Position numbers and translations under genes: made by a program. From contig NC_017243.1 in assembly GCF_000223215.1 (NCBI RefSeq), positions 2,356,001 to 2,420,000 of the forward strand: 64,000 bases of DNA. Reading direction: 5' to 3'. Below are positions 1 to 10,516 of this stretch, one piece after another. The notes under the pieces are model-generated. The model saw nothing but the letters and a program-made list of their open reading frames with translations, was not told where the DNA came from and ran no database searches. Origin of the DNA: Brachyspira intermedia PWS/A. GTDB taxonomy: Bacteria > Spirochaetota > Brachyspiria > Brachyspirales > Brachyspiraceae. Positions within the stretch are counted from its first letter, which is position 1. Each line of letters opens with the position of its first letter.

Positions 1-1568
1 TGATCACCTGCTCTAGCTGCCTCTACTGAAGCATTCAAAGCTAATATATTAGTTTGAAAAGCTATTCCTTCTATAAGTTTAGTAATATCCATTATTTTAG
101 AGCTAGACTCATAAACAGCATCCATTTTGTTTACACTATCTTCTATTATAAGACCTGCTTTATTTACGCATTCTTTTACATCCATTACCATAGATGTACT
201 TTGTGATACGCCTTCAGCTGACTCTTTTATAGCACTAGCCATCTCATTCATAGATGCAGCTGTCTCTTCTAAGTTAGAAGCCTGAGTTTCTGTTCTTTGA
301 GATAAGTCATTATTTCCTACTAAAACCTCATTTGCTGCTGTAGAAACTTGCTCTGCAGAATTTTTTACTGTAGAGACTACATTTCCTAAATTTTTTAAAG
401 TGTTTTCTAATCCTCTTGCAATATCTCCCCATTCATCATTCAATTTTAAAAAGTCATTTGAAATATGAAAAGATATATCTCCATTAGATATTCTTGTAAT
501 GTCTCTTGCTGTATATCCTATTAATTTTGTTACTTTTCTCTTTATTATTAAAGGAACTATTATAGCACTTATGACAACTATTAATGCTGATATTATAAAC
601 ATTATATTTCTTATAATATCAGAATCTTTTAATATAACATCATTAGGAGCAGTTATTTTCAAGCCCCAATATTTTCCTTTTGATATTTCTACAGGAGTAA
701 ATGAATATGTATAAAATTTTTGTAATGTTCCGCTGAAATTTTCAAATAGTAAATTTTCTCCTCGTATTATTTTATTAAATACATCATGCTCTTTGTAGTA
801 TGGATATATTTCATCAAGTGTTTTAGATATATAAATAGCTTTGTCACTATCATAAGCTATAGTTCCGACATTATCAAATAATGTAATTGTAGAACCCTCA
901 AATGGATTTATTTGAGATAATGAATCATTAATAGAATTTACATTCACTTCTAAACATATTACACCTATAACTCTATTTGATGTTTTTATAGGTACAGCCC
1001 AAGTATAGAATAAATCTTTATCATTAACAGGTGATTTATATACATCAGATATATATGTTTCTCCTGTGCTTAAAGTTTTTTTATATGTATCATTTTGAAA
1101 AATTTTTGTATCAAAATATGAAGTTCGAATTTTAGAGTTATCATCTCTTGACAAATAATAATTAAAACGTCCATTTGCAGGACCGTATTTTTCTGAATTG
1201 GTATAATCTGAATCATTGCCTATTGTATCAGGTTCAAATATTATAAGCAAACTATTAACTTTTTTAGGAAGTTCATCAAAAAAACTATATAAAAGTCTTT
1301 CATAAAATGGTCTGCTTAAAGTACCATCATTATATAATCCTCTTATAACCCTTTATAATCCTACAAGAGAATATAAATCTTCTTTCATATATGATAATAA
1401 TTTAGCAGCTTCACCTTTTGAGCTTTCCTCCAATATTCTATGAGACAAATTTTTACTAGCTGATTTTACATAAGCAATATTTATAGCATTTGAAATAATA
1501 AGCATAATCAATAATGGTATCAATATAGCTAAACTAATTTTTATTTGGAGACTAAATTTCTTAACCAT
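1..1568 (-). pseudogene. methyl-accepting chemotaxis protein, premature stop, 3' end outside window
   Basis: Chemoreceptor gene read leftwards and cut by the window edge inside the conserved signalling hairpin. It opens with a membrane helix (ISLAILIPLLIMLIISNAI), then breaks at an in-frame TAA at 1353-1355 (codon 72). The reading frame is unchanged after the stop and stays open to base 1, encoding a Cache-like periplasmic sensor ([19 protein letters not shown]), a second membrane segment, a HAMP-like linker and the start of the MCP hairpin ([20 protein letters not shown]). So this is a nonsense change, not a frameshift. The intact neighbour at 1843-3798 is a close paralogue. As given it would yield a 71-residue fragment; it is either a recently killed receptor or a base-call error. 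Confidence 0.85.
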
Positions 1569-1842
1569 AATTAAACCTATAATTTTTTTTACAATTATTA
1601 TACATTTTTTATTTGCAATTTCAATAATAAAAAAAAATTATTTATTATTGTTCAGATAAAAAACATAGTTTAGAATAGTTATTTATGATATAAAACATAT
1701 TTTTTACTAATAAATAACAAAAACTTATTGATAAAACAAGTATTGGAATTGATATTTTTAGAAAATCTTAAAACATAATTTTATATAATTTTCAGTTCAT
1801 TATTTATATAAGATTAATAATGAACTAAAAATTTCATTTTAA

Positions 1843-3798
1843 TTAATTTTTTAAATTGAAGTATGATATAGCTTTCAATAAATCATTAGCTTCACTTAAT
1901 AAAGACTCTGATGCTGAAGTAGCTTCTGATACCAAAGCAGCATTTTTCTGTACAGAAGCATCCATATTACTAATTGCTATATTAACCTGATCTATTCCTT
2001 TCTCTTGTTCCTGAGCAGCAATATTGATTCTTTCCATTATAGAAGAAGCTCTATCCATTTTTTCTAATATCTCATTAAAAATAGTTTTGGATTCCTGAAC
2101 ACTTGTAGCAGCTAATTTTATTTTATCATTACTATCTGTAATCAATGAAGTAATACTTTTTACAGACTCCTGAGTATTTTGAGCAAGATTTCTTACTTCA
2201 CTAGCTACTACTGCAAATCCTCGTCCCTGATCTCCAGCACGTGCTGCCTCTACTGAAGCATTAAGAGCAAGTATATTAGTTTGAAAAGCTATTCCTTCTA
2301 TAAGTTTAGTGATATCCATTATTTTAGAACTAGATTCATAAACATCATTCATTTTGTTTACACTGTCTTCTATTATTACACCCGCTTTATTCAAAGATTC
2401 CTTAGCATCCGATACCATAGAAGTACTTTGGGCAACGCTCTCAGCTGATTCTTTTATAGCACTAGCCATCTCATTCATAGATGCTGCTGTTTCTTCCAAG
2501 CTAGAAGCTTGTGTTTCTGTTCTTTGAGATAAATCATTATTTCCTATTAAAACCTCATTTGCAGCAGTAGAAACCTGCTCTGCCGAATGCTTTACTGTAT
2601 TTATTACATTATTAAAATTATTCATGGCTTTATCCCAGCCTCTTGCTATATCTCCCCATTCATCAGTTCTTTTCTCAAATCCTTTAGGTATTTCAACAGT
2701 CAAATCACCTGTAGACATAGCAACAATATCTTTAGCCAAAACTATTATTATATTTGATACTTTCTTTTTAATTATTATAGGTGTTATAATCAAAGAAACA
2801 ATTAATATAAACACTAATATTAATACCATTGTATTTCTAATATATCTTGTTTCTGCCTGTATAACTCTGCTTGGAGTAAGAATTTCTATTCCCCAATTAT
2901 GACCTTCAAGCATAGGTATAGGAGATACAACATAAGTACCGACTTCATTAAATACTGTTGTAAAATGCTCAAAATCTAAAGATTGTCCTGACTGAACCTT
3001 TTCTATTATTCCTAAAGTCTTATACCATTCATAGACATCATAACCGTTTTTTCCTATACCTTCTAAATTTCCGGCATTATATACTAAGTTACCAGCACTA
3101 TCAAAAAGTATTACCTTACTTTCAGGATAAGGTTTTATTTTTTCTATAGATTTACTTATACTCTGAGGTGTTACATCAGCAATAACTACACCTATATTCT
3201 TACCACTATTATCAAAAACAGGTATTGACCAAGTATATATTAGAATATTATTACCGGCTACATTGTATGAATATAAAGGAGTTATATATGGTTTTGATGT
3301 ACTTTTTGGAGTAACAAAATAATCTGCATTTAAATCAGAAGATAAAATTCTTTGCTGTACTACATTGCCATTATTTTTAGAAAGATATACTCCAAATTGT
3401 CCTTTTATATCCCTATAAAATTCATTATTAGTATAATCAGCATCATTATCTATAAGATCTTTATTCAATAAAAATCCCATAGCAATTGTACTAGCTTCAT
3501 CTTTTCTCACATAATTACTTACCACATTAATATAAGTATTTCTATCCCTTATACCTATATTATATAAATCTTCAAGCGAAGAAGCTAATTCATTCAAATA
3601 ATTAAATTCTATTTTTAATATATTCTGACCTCTGTAAGATTCTGCCTCTACAGTTTTTTTAAGATAACTTAAAGATTTTGCTCTGTTGGCATTATTAACT
3701 AGAATTATATTTACAAGACTAGAAACTATAATCATAGCGAAAAAAATTGAAAGTATAAGCAAACTAATTCTAAATTGCAAACCAAATTTCTTAAACAT
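1843..3798 (-). CDS. methyl-accepting chemotaxis protein
   Basis: Transmembrane chemoreceptor that would pass ligand binding to the CheA/CheW signalling array. At 651 residues it has the classical layout: N-terminal membrane helix (about 11-33), a large periplasmic dCache-like sensor with the motif [12 protein letters not shown], a second membrane helix near 325-350 ([20 protein letters not shown]), a HAMP region, and a cytoplasmic coiled coil with the invariant hairpin around residues 500-545 ([20 protein letters not shown], then [16 protein letters not shown]). A GGGAG ribosome site precedes the ATG. The ligand is not deducible. It lies in tandem with the broken paralogue at 1-1568; their signalling regions are almost identical while the sensors differ. 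Confidence 0.95.
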   Translation of the reverse strand: MFKKFGLQFRISLLILSIFFAMIIVSSLVNIILVNNANRAKSLSYLKKTVEAESYRGQNILKIEFNYLNELASSLEDLYNIGIRDRNTYINVVSNYVRKDEASTIAMGFLLNKDLIDNDADYTNNEFYRDIKGQFGVYLSKNNGNVVQQRILSSDLNADYFVTPKSTSKPYITPLYSYNVAGNNILIYTWSIPVFDNSGKNIGVVIADVTPQSISKSIEKIKPYPESKVILFDSAGNLVYNAGNLEGIGKNGYDVYEWYKTLGIIEKVQSGQSLDFEHFTTVFNEVGTYVVSPIPMLEGHNWGIEILTPSRVIQAETRYIRNTMVLILVFILIVSLIITPIIIKKKVSNIIIVLAKDIVAMSTGDLTVEIPKGFEKRTDEWGDIARGWDKAMNNFNNVINTVKHSAEQVSTAANEVLIGNNDLSQRTETQASSLEETAASMNEMASAIKESAESVAQSTSMVSDAKESLNKAGVIIEDSVNKMNDVYESSSKIMDITKLIEGIAFQTNILALNASVEAARAGDQGRGFAVVASEVRNLAQNTQESVKSITSLITDSNDKIKLAATSVQESKTIFNEILEKMDRASSIMERINIAAQEQEKGIDQVNIAISNMDASVQKNAALVSEATSASESLLSEANDLLKAISYFNLKN

Positions 3799-4006
3799 AA
3801 AAATCTCCCAACATTTATTTAATATGTTTATATCAATTGAAATAATGATTACTGCATAATTATAATATTTTAATTATATAAAATATATTAACCCTAATTT
3901 TTTAAAAGGCTACCATGAAAACGAAAAAAGTCAATACAATTAATTTGATTTATCATAATAAAAAATAGCGTAAAATAATTATTATTTTTTAAAGTGATAA
4001 ATGAAC

Positions 4007-4030
4007 AGCTGATAACTTTAGTTGTCAGCT
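4007..4030 (-). terminator. stem-loop at the 3' end of the MATE gene
   Basis: AGCTGATAACT and AGTTGTCAGCT form an 11-bp stem with one mismatch and a 2-nt loop. It overlaps the stop codon of the minus-strand MATE gene. The U-tract on the minus side is weak, so intrinsic termination is plausible but not certain. Confidence 0.45.
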
Positions 4031-5435
4031 ATTTTGTAGCTAGTTTATCATTAGCATTAATACTCATTAATTTTTTAAATGAAATAGTAAATAATGTTAC
4101 TGTTGTACAAACAGCCAAAAAATCTGCTATAGGCTCTGCTAAAAGTACAGCCATTACTTTATTCTCCATAAATATAGGCAATATAAATATAAGCGGTATC
4201 AATAATATTACCTTTCTTAATATGGCTAGGAATGCAGATATTTTAGCGTTTCCTAAAGCTACAAATGTTTGCTGACATGCAGTTTGTGCCCCAAATATTA
4301 ATGAAGCTGCCATATATATTTTTAAAGCCCAAATAGCATAATTTATTAATTCTTCATCGCTTGTAAATATTCTAACAAAAACATAAGGAAAGAATTCTGA
4401 TATAAACCACATTAAAAAAGAAAAAGAAAGACAGCTTATTAAAAGTATCTTAAAAGCAGATTTTACTCTATTTAAATTATTTGCTCCATAATTATAACTT
4501 ATAATAGGCTGAGCTCCTTGTGTAAGTCCCATTATAGGAAGAAAAGAAAACTGCATAATACTGCTTAATATTGTCATAGCACCAACAGCCAAATCACCGC
4601 CGTATTTCAAAAGCGAAGTATTGAAAGATACAAATAAAATACTTTCTGTAAACTGCATTATAAAAGGTGAAAATCCTAAAGCTAAACATGGAAGTATTAC
4701 ATTAGGAGATATTTTTAAATTTTTTAATTTTAGTTTTAATACAGTTCTTTTAGATGTCATAAAAGAAAGTATCCATATACATGATATAGCCTGAGATATA
4801 ATAGTAGCAAGTGCTGCACCTCTAACATCCATATTAAATACAAATATAAATATAGGATCTAATATTATATTAGTAACAGCACCTATTAAAACAGTAAACA
4901 TACTTGTTTTTGCCTTTCCCTGAGCAGTGATAAAAGCATTGAGTCCTAAAGCTAATTGAACAAATATAGTACCTATAGAATATATTCTTAAATATCTCAA
5001 TGCATATATAATAGTATTTTCACTTGCACCGAAAACCATAAGAAGAGGCTTTGAAAATAATAATAATATTATAGTTAAAGTTACTGAAATAATGATTAAG
5101 GTCATAGCACAGTTTCCGACTATTTCTTCGGCTTTATCATAATCCTGCTTTCCCATCATTATAGAAGCACGAGGAGAACCTCCCATACTGATAAGATATG
5201 CAAATGCAGATACAGCCATTATAACAGGCATTGTAACACCTACCCCTGTTAAAGCCTTTGCACCAATATCAGGAATATGTCCTATATACATTCTGTCTAC
5301 AACATTATAAAGTACATTTATTATTTGCGCCGCTATTGCAGGAAGTGCTAGCTGAAAAAGCAATTTTCCTACAGGCTTATTTCCAAGCTCATTTGATTTT
5401 AAATTATTATTATCTAATACTGCTTCATTACTCAT
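4029..5435 (-). CDS. MATE family efflux transporter
   Basis: Multidrug and toxic-compound extrusion permease, 468 residues, about twelve hydrophobic helices. The N-terminal half has the typical MATE opening (PVGKLLFQLALPAIAAQIIN, then LYNVVDRMYIGH) followed by GGSPRASIMMGKQDYDKAEE in the first cytoplasmic loop, and the second half repeats the pattern (GLTQGAQPIISYNYGANN). MATE proteins exchange Na+ or H+ for organic cations and drugs at the inner membrane; the substrate here is unknown. It is divergent from the 5'-nucleotidase gene, sharing a 138-bp intergenic region. Confidence 0.93.
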   Translation of the reverse strand: MSNEAVLDNNNLKSNELGNKPVGKLLFQLALPAIAAQIINVLYNVVDRMYIGHIPDIGAKALTGVGVTMPVIMAVSAFAYLISMGGSPRASIMMGKQDYDKAEEIVGNCAMTLIIISVTLTIILLLFSKPLLMVFGASENTIIYALRYLRIYSIGTIFVQLALGLNAFITAQGKAKTSMFTVLIGAVTNIILDPIFIFVFNMDVRGAALATIISQAISCIWILSFMTSKRTVLKLKLKNLKISPNVILPCLALGFSPFIMQFTESILFVSFNTSLLKYGGDLAVGAMTILSSIMQFSFLPIMGLTQGAQPIISYNYGANNLNRVKSAFKILLISCLSFSFLMWFISEFFPYVFVRIFTSDEELINYAIWALKIYMAASLIFGAQTACQQTFVALGNAKISAFLAILRKVILLIPLIFILPIFMENKVMAVLLAEPIADFLAVCTTVTLFTISFKKLMSINANDKLATK

Positions 5436-5518
5436 AATTATCTCATCTATTATTTTTTAATATAGTTTACATTTTATATATCATAAACCTATTTATATTT
5501 TAGTCAAACTTTAAATTA

Positions 5519-5546
5519 TTGACTTTAAAAGTTAATGTTATATCAT
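5519..5546 (+). promoter_or_regulatory. putative sigma-70 promoter of the 5'-nucleotidase gene
   Basis: TTGACT, 16-bp spacer, TATCAT; transcription would start near 5553, about 20 bases before the ATG. Each box has one mismatch to consensus. In such AT-rich DNA chance matches occur, so this is a moderate call. Confidence 0.45.
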
Positions 5547-5573
5547 TAAATTATTATATGTTAGGATGTTTAA

Positions 5574-7094
5574 ATGAAAAACTTATATATATTATTAATT
5601 GTTTCTATTTTAATTTTATCATGTTCTAATAAAGCCAATGATCAAAAAGTATTTACAATAGTTCATATGAATGATACGCATTCAAAAGATAAAGAATTTA
5701 TTACTGTTTCAAAAGAAGATGGAACTACAAACAGATACGGCGGTGCTGCCAGAAGAAAAACCTTTATTGATAATGTAAGAAAAGAAAATGAAAATGTTAT
5801 AGTAATGCATGCAGGAGATACTATCACAGGAAGCGTATTTTCTATTGTTTATCAGGGTATGGACGAAGTGGAACTTATGAATGAAATGGGAGTTAATGTA
5901 TCAACTCTTGGCAATCATGAATTTGATTTTGGAATAGATCAATTAAATAATATTATTAGCAATAGAAATTTCCCTACAATAGCATGCAATGTTAAAGTAA
6001 AAGCCACAGGTGAAAATTATATTCCTCCATATATAATAACAAATATTAAAGGTGTACATGTTGCTATAATAGGAGTTTTGCAAAGCGAAAAAATGAATAT
6101 TATTCAGGGACTTGATTATATAGATATAGAAGAAGAGGTATCATCTTTAAAAAATCTTTTAAAAGAAATACCATTAAATACTACTAACGATATAACAATT
6201 TTATTAAGCCATGCAGGATTCGATACTGATAAAAAAATAGCACAGGAAATACCAAATACTTTTAATATTATAATAGGCGGACATACTCATACTTTATTAA
6301 AAAAACCTATCATTATAGGAAAAACAACAATAGTTCAAGCAGGACAATACGGAGAGTATATAGGTACTATTGATGTAATATTTAAAAACGGTAAATATGC
6401 TTATCCTGAATATACACTTACTAGATTAGATGAAAATATAAAAGAAGATGAAACTATATTAGCAAAAATAGAAAAAATGCAGCTTGAAGTAGATAAAGAG
6501 TTTAATATTGAAATAGCAAAACTTCCTTATGAATTAACTGATGAAAATGTCAGAAATAAATCCACCGCTTTAGGAAATTTCGTTTCTGATATAGTAGCTT
6601 CATCTCAAGAAGGCATTGACATAGCATTAATAAATTCAGGTTCTTTAAGAGGTCAGCTTCCAAGCGGAAAGGTAACATTAGGAAATATGTATGAGTTTTT
6701 CCCATTCGATAATTTAATAATACTTACAACTTTAAAAGGAAAAGATTTAAAGAATATATTGGAATTATCAGCCTCAAGAAAAGGAGAAGGTGCATTTTTA
6801 CAAGTTTCAAAAGACTGCATTATTAATTTTGACAGTAAAGGAAAACTTTTAGAATCATCTATCAAAGGTAGAACTATAAATGACAATGAAAAGTATGTAG
6901 TTGCTGTTGCTGATTATATATTTAATGGAGGAGAAAAATATATTGATGAAAGCGGAAAGCCTTTATTTCAGTATGGAGAAAATACTATACATACAGGACT
7001 TGATATAAGAGATTTAATAATAAAAACTTTGAAAGAATATCAAAATGTACCTGAAAATGCCATTGACAATACAGAACGTATAATATTTAAATGA
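5574..7094 (+). CDS. 5'-nucleotidase / 2',3'-cyclic phosphodiesterase family lipoprotein
   Basis: Metallophosphoesterase of the UshA/5'-nucleotidase family, 506 residues. A lipoprotein signal (ILILSC, cleavage before Cys17) predicts anchoring to the envelope, so it probably dephosphorylates external nucleotides for salvage. Metal-binding motifs appear in order: NDTHS, GDTITG, GNHEFD, LSHAGFD and GGHTHT. The C-terminal 5'-nucleotidase substrate domain follows (LGNFVSDIV, INSGSLRG, FPFDNLI). AGGAT sits 6-10 bases before the ATG. It stands alone, divergent from the MATE gene and closed by a strong bidirectional terminator. The exact substrate cannot be read from sequence. Confidence 0.92.
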   Translation: MKNLYILLIVSILILSCSNKANDQKVFTIVHMNDTHSKDKEFITVSKEDGTTNRYGGAARRKTFIDNVRKENENVIVMHAGDTITGSVFSIVYQGMDEVELMNEMGVNVSTLGNHEFDFGIDQLNNIISNRNFPTIACNVKVKATGENYIPPYIITNIKGVHVAIIGVLQSEKMNIIQGLDYIDIEEEVSSLKNLLKEIPLNTTNDITILLSHAGFDTDKKIAQEIPNTFNIIIGGHTHTLLKKPIIIGKTTIVQAGQYGEYIGTIDVIFKNGKYAYPEYTLTRLDENIKEDETILAKIEKMQLEVDKEFNIEIAKLPYELTDENVRNKSTALGNFVSDIVASSQEGIDIALINSGSLRGQLPSGKVTLGNMYEFFPFDNLIILTTLKGKDLKNILELSASRKGEGAFLQVSKDCIINFDSKGKLLESSIKGRTINDNEKYVVAVADYIFNGGEKYIDESGKPLFQYGENTIHTGLDIRDLIIKTLKEYQNVPENAIDNTERIIFK

Positions 7095-7104
7095 TTTTTC
7101 ATAT

Positions 7105-7140
7105 AAAAAAAGGGGCTGTAATAAACAGTCCCCCTTTTTT
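7105..7140. terminator. bidirectional intrinsic terminator
   Basis: A-run, GGGGCTGT stem, short loop, ACAGTCCCC, T-run. It sits between the convergent 5'-nucleotidase and rhodanese genes and can serve both. Its stem is nearly identical to the hairpin at 7759-7792. Confidence 0.85.
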
Positions 7141-7155
7141 AGTTTTAATTAATAA

Positions 7156-7587
7156 TTACTTTTTTAAAGCAGCATTTAATTCAGTATATCCTGCATCTTT
7201 AAGATAATTCACATTTTTAAATCCGTTATCAAGCAAATACTGAACTGTTTTTCCTGAACGTCCGCCGCTCTTACAATAGAAGAAATATTTTTTAGTTTTA
7301 TCTAATGATAATATTTTTTTGCTGTAGCCTTTAGCTCTATAATCAATATTCATAGCACCTTTTATAGTTCCTGTTTCTTTAATCTCCTGAGGTGTTCTGA
7401 CATCAACTAATATTATATTAGGATCAGCTTTCCATGATGATATAAAGTCATTAAGAGCTAGGCCGTTTTTATTAACAACTTTTACATTGTCAAGTTCGTA
7501 TACAGCTTCATTAGTTTTTGCTGTTTGTGCATTACATACGATTGTTGTTAATAATAATGCGATAATAATAAAAAGATTTCTTTTCAT
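7156..7587 (-). CDS. exported rhodanese-like domain protein
   Basis: Single rhodanese domain of about 100 residues behind a signal peptide (MKRNLFIIIALLLTTIVCNA), 143 residues in all. The active-site loop CKSGGRS carries the catalytic cysteine (C105), and the LVDVRTPQE segment is the typical rhodanese CDC25-like motif. Such periplasmic rhodaneses bind sulfane sulfur; the acceptor is unknown. C18 lies at the end of the signal core but the spacing does not make a convincing lipobox. It is flanked by two near-identical terminator hairpins, so it is probably monocistronic. Confidence 0.9.
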   Translation of the reverse strand: MKRNLFIIIALLLTTIVCNAQTAKTNEAVYELDNVKVVNKNGLALNDFISSWKADPNIILVDVRTPQEIKETGTIKGAMNIDYRAKGYSKKILSLDKTKKYFFYCKSGGRSGKTVQYLLDNGFKNVNYLKDAGYTELNAALKK

Positions 7588-7758
7588 AAATCTTACCCCT
7601 GTATAGTATTTACTATATTAGACGAATACAACATACAAAAGTTCCTTAAAATATAATTTTTATTATTTTTTAAGGAAAAATTTAATATTTTTTGTATTTT
7701 TCATAGTTATTTGATAATTTAAGGCAATAAATTTCAATATTTTAATGAACTTAATAAT

Positions 7759-7792
7759 AAAAAAGGGGCTGTAATGAACAGTCCCTTTATTA
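7759..7792 (-). terminator. intrinsic terminator of the OLD-family gene
   Basis: Stem AAAGGGGCTGT / ACAGTCCCTTT with T-rich tail on the minus strand, just after the stop of the 7811-9826 gene. Its arms match the terminator at 7105-7140 almost base for base. Confidence 0.8.
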
Positions 7793-7810
7793 TTATAGCA
7801 TCTTTTTCTA

Positions 7811-9826
7811 TTAATCTATTTCTCTAATAACCTTGAAAAAATTATCAATAGTAGTTTGAGATATCAGATTTTTTTCATAATAGTCTATTATATTATTTTT
7901 GAACAAAGCAGAATCCAGAGCATCTTTATTCTTTTTATCTATTTTATGAATTTGCTTATCATTATCATCGAATAAATCTTCTATTGTAACAAAATTAGAA
8001 CTTATATCTTCAAGCTGTGTTATTCTTAAATTTGTTCCTTCTGCTAACTCTGTAAATTGATCTGCTGAAATATCACTGTCAATTAATAATATCGGCTTAG
8101 CAGAAAGTTTACATAATGAATCTATTATATCATTTTTCTTTCTTTCATCATTAGGCCTTCCCACTCCATTAATAGGCATAAATGCTGTATTTATTTCTCT
8201 ATTTTCTATATGCTCCATTAATAATTTAAAAGCTGTAAGATAATTATAATCTGTAATACCTTCAACATATACTATTTTAGTATCTCTCATAATATCTATA
8301 TGCTTAACACCAAATGCATTTATAATTTTTTCTAATGTATCTACTTTACCATAAGTAGCAGAGAAATCATTTTCTATTTTTACTCCTATACCGTCTTGTT
8401 TTGGTTCTACTATTTTTAATTCATCTAAATAATGAATATCTGCAAAATAAGGAATTTGAGTAGATGTGATTATAGTAACGCCATTATCTTTAGCAAACTC
8501 TTTCAAAAATTTTCTTAATTCTTTTATTAAAGGAACTGATAAATGCTGTTCAGGCTCATCAATTATAATTATATCACCTTTTTTTAATTCATTAGGATTG
8601 ATTGTATTAAAGAATAAACTGAAAAACCAATTAAATCCTTCAGATTCATTTTCTAGATTAGTAATACCATTTCTAGTTTCAAAATATATTTTTATAAAGT
8701 ATTCATCTAATGCTATTTTAAATTTATATTCATTATTTGATTTATATAGTTCATTGAATTTCTTTGATACGGTGTTGTCAAAAAGTTTATTTATTTCATT
8801 TTCTGTCTGTTTTGCAAAAGCAACATCAGATAATATATTAGTATAGTTTTTTATTAAATTATTATACATCTCCATATTATCTGCCGCTTTGAATAATGAA
8901 CGTAAAAAATGAGATTTGGTTATAATATTTTCAGTTTTATCATGATAATGTCCATTACTGCTATAGCATCCCACAGTAAGCTCGCTGTTTTTTACATTTT
9001 CTCTATGAACATATATATTTATATTTACAGACTCAATTTCTGCTAAAATTTCTAATAAGTATTTTAAATCATTTTTATTAATCTGATTTTCATCGAAATT
9101 AAACTCACGGTATCCGGTATTTTTATTTTGTTCATAAGATTCATCATCAAGCAAACTTATTAATAATTTTAATTTATCTATATTTTCATTTTCTTTATAT
9201 TTAGAAATTATATCCATTATTTTTGATACAGTATAATTTAATATATCTTCATAAGCATATTCTGTTTTTGATTTATTATCATATTTATAATTATATTCAT
9301 AAACAAAGTATATACTGCTGCCGTATTTTGAAGTAACATTATTTGTGGAATTGTATATATAATCCATTATTTTTGACAAATAATTTTTACTTAAAATAAT
9401 ATCTGAATTGATTTTATTTTCTTCTAATTCCCATACAAGTTTATCTTTATATTCATCTTTTTCGCTGTATCCAGTTTTTTTTATTCTAATAGTTCTACAT
9501 TTACCTTTATATACAAGTCCGCTATCTGCTTCAATAAATATTTCTAACTCTGGTTTGCATCCTATAAAACCATCTATTTTAGGATTATCTTTTCTGCCGT
9601 TTATACCGCCTTTAAATGATTTTTCTATTGCTGATAGTATATTACTTTTACCGGTGCCGTTTGCCCCTATAATGCTTATTAATGCCCCTTGCTCTATATC
9701 ACCATTAAGATATAATCTGCCGTATTTTACTTCATCTTCTTTCTTTTCTGAATTATATTCTGCCTCCTTACTTACAATTACAGGATTAATATTTCTGAAG
9801 TTTTTAATTGTTAAATATCTTTTCAT
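7811..9826 (-). CDS. OLD-family ATP-dependent nuclease (AAA ATPase + TOPRIM)
   Basis: 671-residue ATPase fused to a TOPRIM domain. Walker A is GANGTGKS (residues 54-61), an ABC-signature-like ESEGFNW lies at 394-400 and Walker B is IIIIDEP (419-425). The C-terminal TOPRIM has the metal-binding glutamate in VEG (E522) and the DSD motif (D583, D585). This order is that of overcoming-lysogeny-defect (OLD) enzymes and of the GajA and PARIS-like anti-phage proteins, which act as ATP-regulated nucleases. No helicase partner (GajB) is present. It sits 17 bases behind the HTH gene 9844-10350, so both are likely co-transcribed. Anti-phage function is inference. Confidence 0.85.
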   Translation of the reverse strand: MKRYLTIKNFRNINPVIVSKEAEYNSEKKEDEVKYGRLYLNGDIEQGALISIIGANGTGKSNILSAIEKSFKGGINGRKDNPKIDGFIGCKPELEIFIEADSGLVYKGKCRTIRIKKTGYSEKDEYKDKLVWELEENKINSDIILSKNYLSKIMDYIYNSTNNVTSKYGSSIYFVYEYNYKYDNKSKTEYAYEDILNYTVSKIMDIISKYKENENIDKLKLLISLLDDESYEQNKNTGYREFNFDENQINKNDLKYLLEILAEIESVNINIYVHRENVKNSELTVGCYSSNGHYHDKTENIITKSHFLRSLFKAADNMEMYNNLIKNYTNILSDVAFAKQTENEINKLFDNTVSKKFNELYKSNNEYKFKIALDEYFIKIYFETRNGITNLENESEGFNWFFSLFFNTINPNELKKGDIIIIDEPEQHLSVPLIKELRKFLKEFAKDNGVTIITSTQIPYFADIHYLDELKIVEPKQDGIGVKIENDFSATYGKVDTLEKIINAFGVKHIDIMRDTKIVYVEGITDYNYLTAFKLLMEHIENREINTAFMPINGVGRPNDERKKNDIIDSLCKLSAKPILLIDSDISADQFTELAEGTNLRITQLEDISSNFVTIEDLFDDNDKQIHKIDKKNKDALDSALFKNNIIDYYEKNLISQTTIDNFFKVIREID

Positions 9827-9843
9827 AAGTTTTTCCCTAAATT

Positions 9844-10350
9844 TTATTGCTTATCTTTATTTGATAATCTCATTCTGAAACCTTGAGATTTATATAAACT
9901 CATAAGAGGTGATATAAACTCATAATCCTCTTCAGATAATTTTTTGTCCGGATCAGTAGAAAGTTTTTTACATTTCATCAAATAATCTAATATAGGATCA
10001 AAAAAATTATCCTCTGTAAGCATATATATAAAATCCTCTTTTGTTTTATTTTCTGTTTTTAATAATGATTTTATTTTCATCCTTTTAACCTCCTCAGTAT
10101 TATTTGTATTGCTATTCTCAACGATATTATTCATTATATAATAAATAACATTATTACTTCCTATGTTTTTACTGTTTTGTATATAATCAAAGAGATTTAA
10201 TATTTTTGTATCTATTGTACTTCTATTACCTTCTTCGTACATATCTATATATTTATATAAAGTAGGTCTTGATATTTTAAGATATTCTGCAAGATCAGAT
10301 ATTCTCAAACCTAAATCTCTTATTTTTTCTCTTAATAATTTATTTTCCAT
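9844..10350 (-). CDS. helix-turn-helix regulator paired with the OLD-family nuclease
   Basis: 168 residues. The N-terminus (about residues 5-37) is a helix-turn-helix: LGLRISDLAEYLKISRPTLY, which resembles Xre/MerR-like recognition folds. The remaining two thirds are polar and unrecognised, perhaps oligomerisation or sensing. It is the first gene of a two-gene unit with the OLD-type nuclease. Three palindromes of the form TTTACA-N5-TGTAAA lie upstream, one covering the -35 box, so I infer autorepression. Ribosome site is weak (AGAG). An alternative is that it is an integral partner of the nuclease rather than only a repressor. Confidence 0.7.
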   Translation of the reverse strand: MENKLLREKIRDLGLRISDLAEYLKISRPTLYKYIDMYEEGNRSTIDTKILNLFDYIQNSKNIGSNNVIYYIMNNIVENSNTNNTEEVKRMKIKSLLKTENKTKEDFIYMLTEDNFFDPILDYLMKCKKLSTDPDKKLSEEDYEFISPLMSLYKSQGFRMRLSNKDKQ

Positions 10351-10457
10351 TTTTATTTTTCTCTTTTATTAAATTAAAAATTAATATTCCATAGACATAA
10401 TACAATTTTTCTAATAACTAAAATATAGTGTTCTTATAAAATCCCTAATACATCTAG

Positions 10458-10485
10458 AATATAAACTATTTACACAAAATGTCAA
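10458..10485 (-). promoter_or_regulatory. sigma-70 promoter of the HTH/OLD unit
   Basis: On the minus strand TTGACA (10485-10480), 16-bp spacer, TATATT (10463-10458). Start of transcription would be near 10451, leaving a leader of about 100 bases before the HTH start. The -35 box is the outer arm of operator 1. Confidence 0.65.
10469..10485. promoter_or_regulatory. operator 1 (TTTACA-N5-TGTCAA)
   Basis: 17-bp palindrome with one mismatched pair, overlapping the -35 box and spacer of the HTH/OLD promoter. Occupancy would block RNA polymerase. First of three sites at 24-bp pitch. Confidence 0.7.
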
Positions 10486-10492
10486 TATTTAA

Positions 10493-10509
10493 TTTACAAA
10501 TAATGTAAA
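10493..10509. promoter_or_regulatory. operator 2 (TTTACA-N5-TGTAAA)
   Basis: Perfect 6-bp inverted repeat around a 5-bp centre (AATAA), 24 bp from operator 1 and just upstream of the -35 box. Confidence 0.7.
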
Positions 10510-10516
10510 ATAATAA

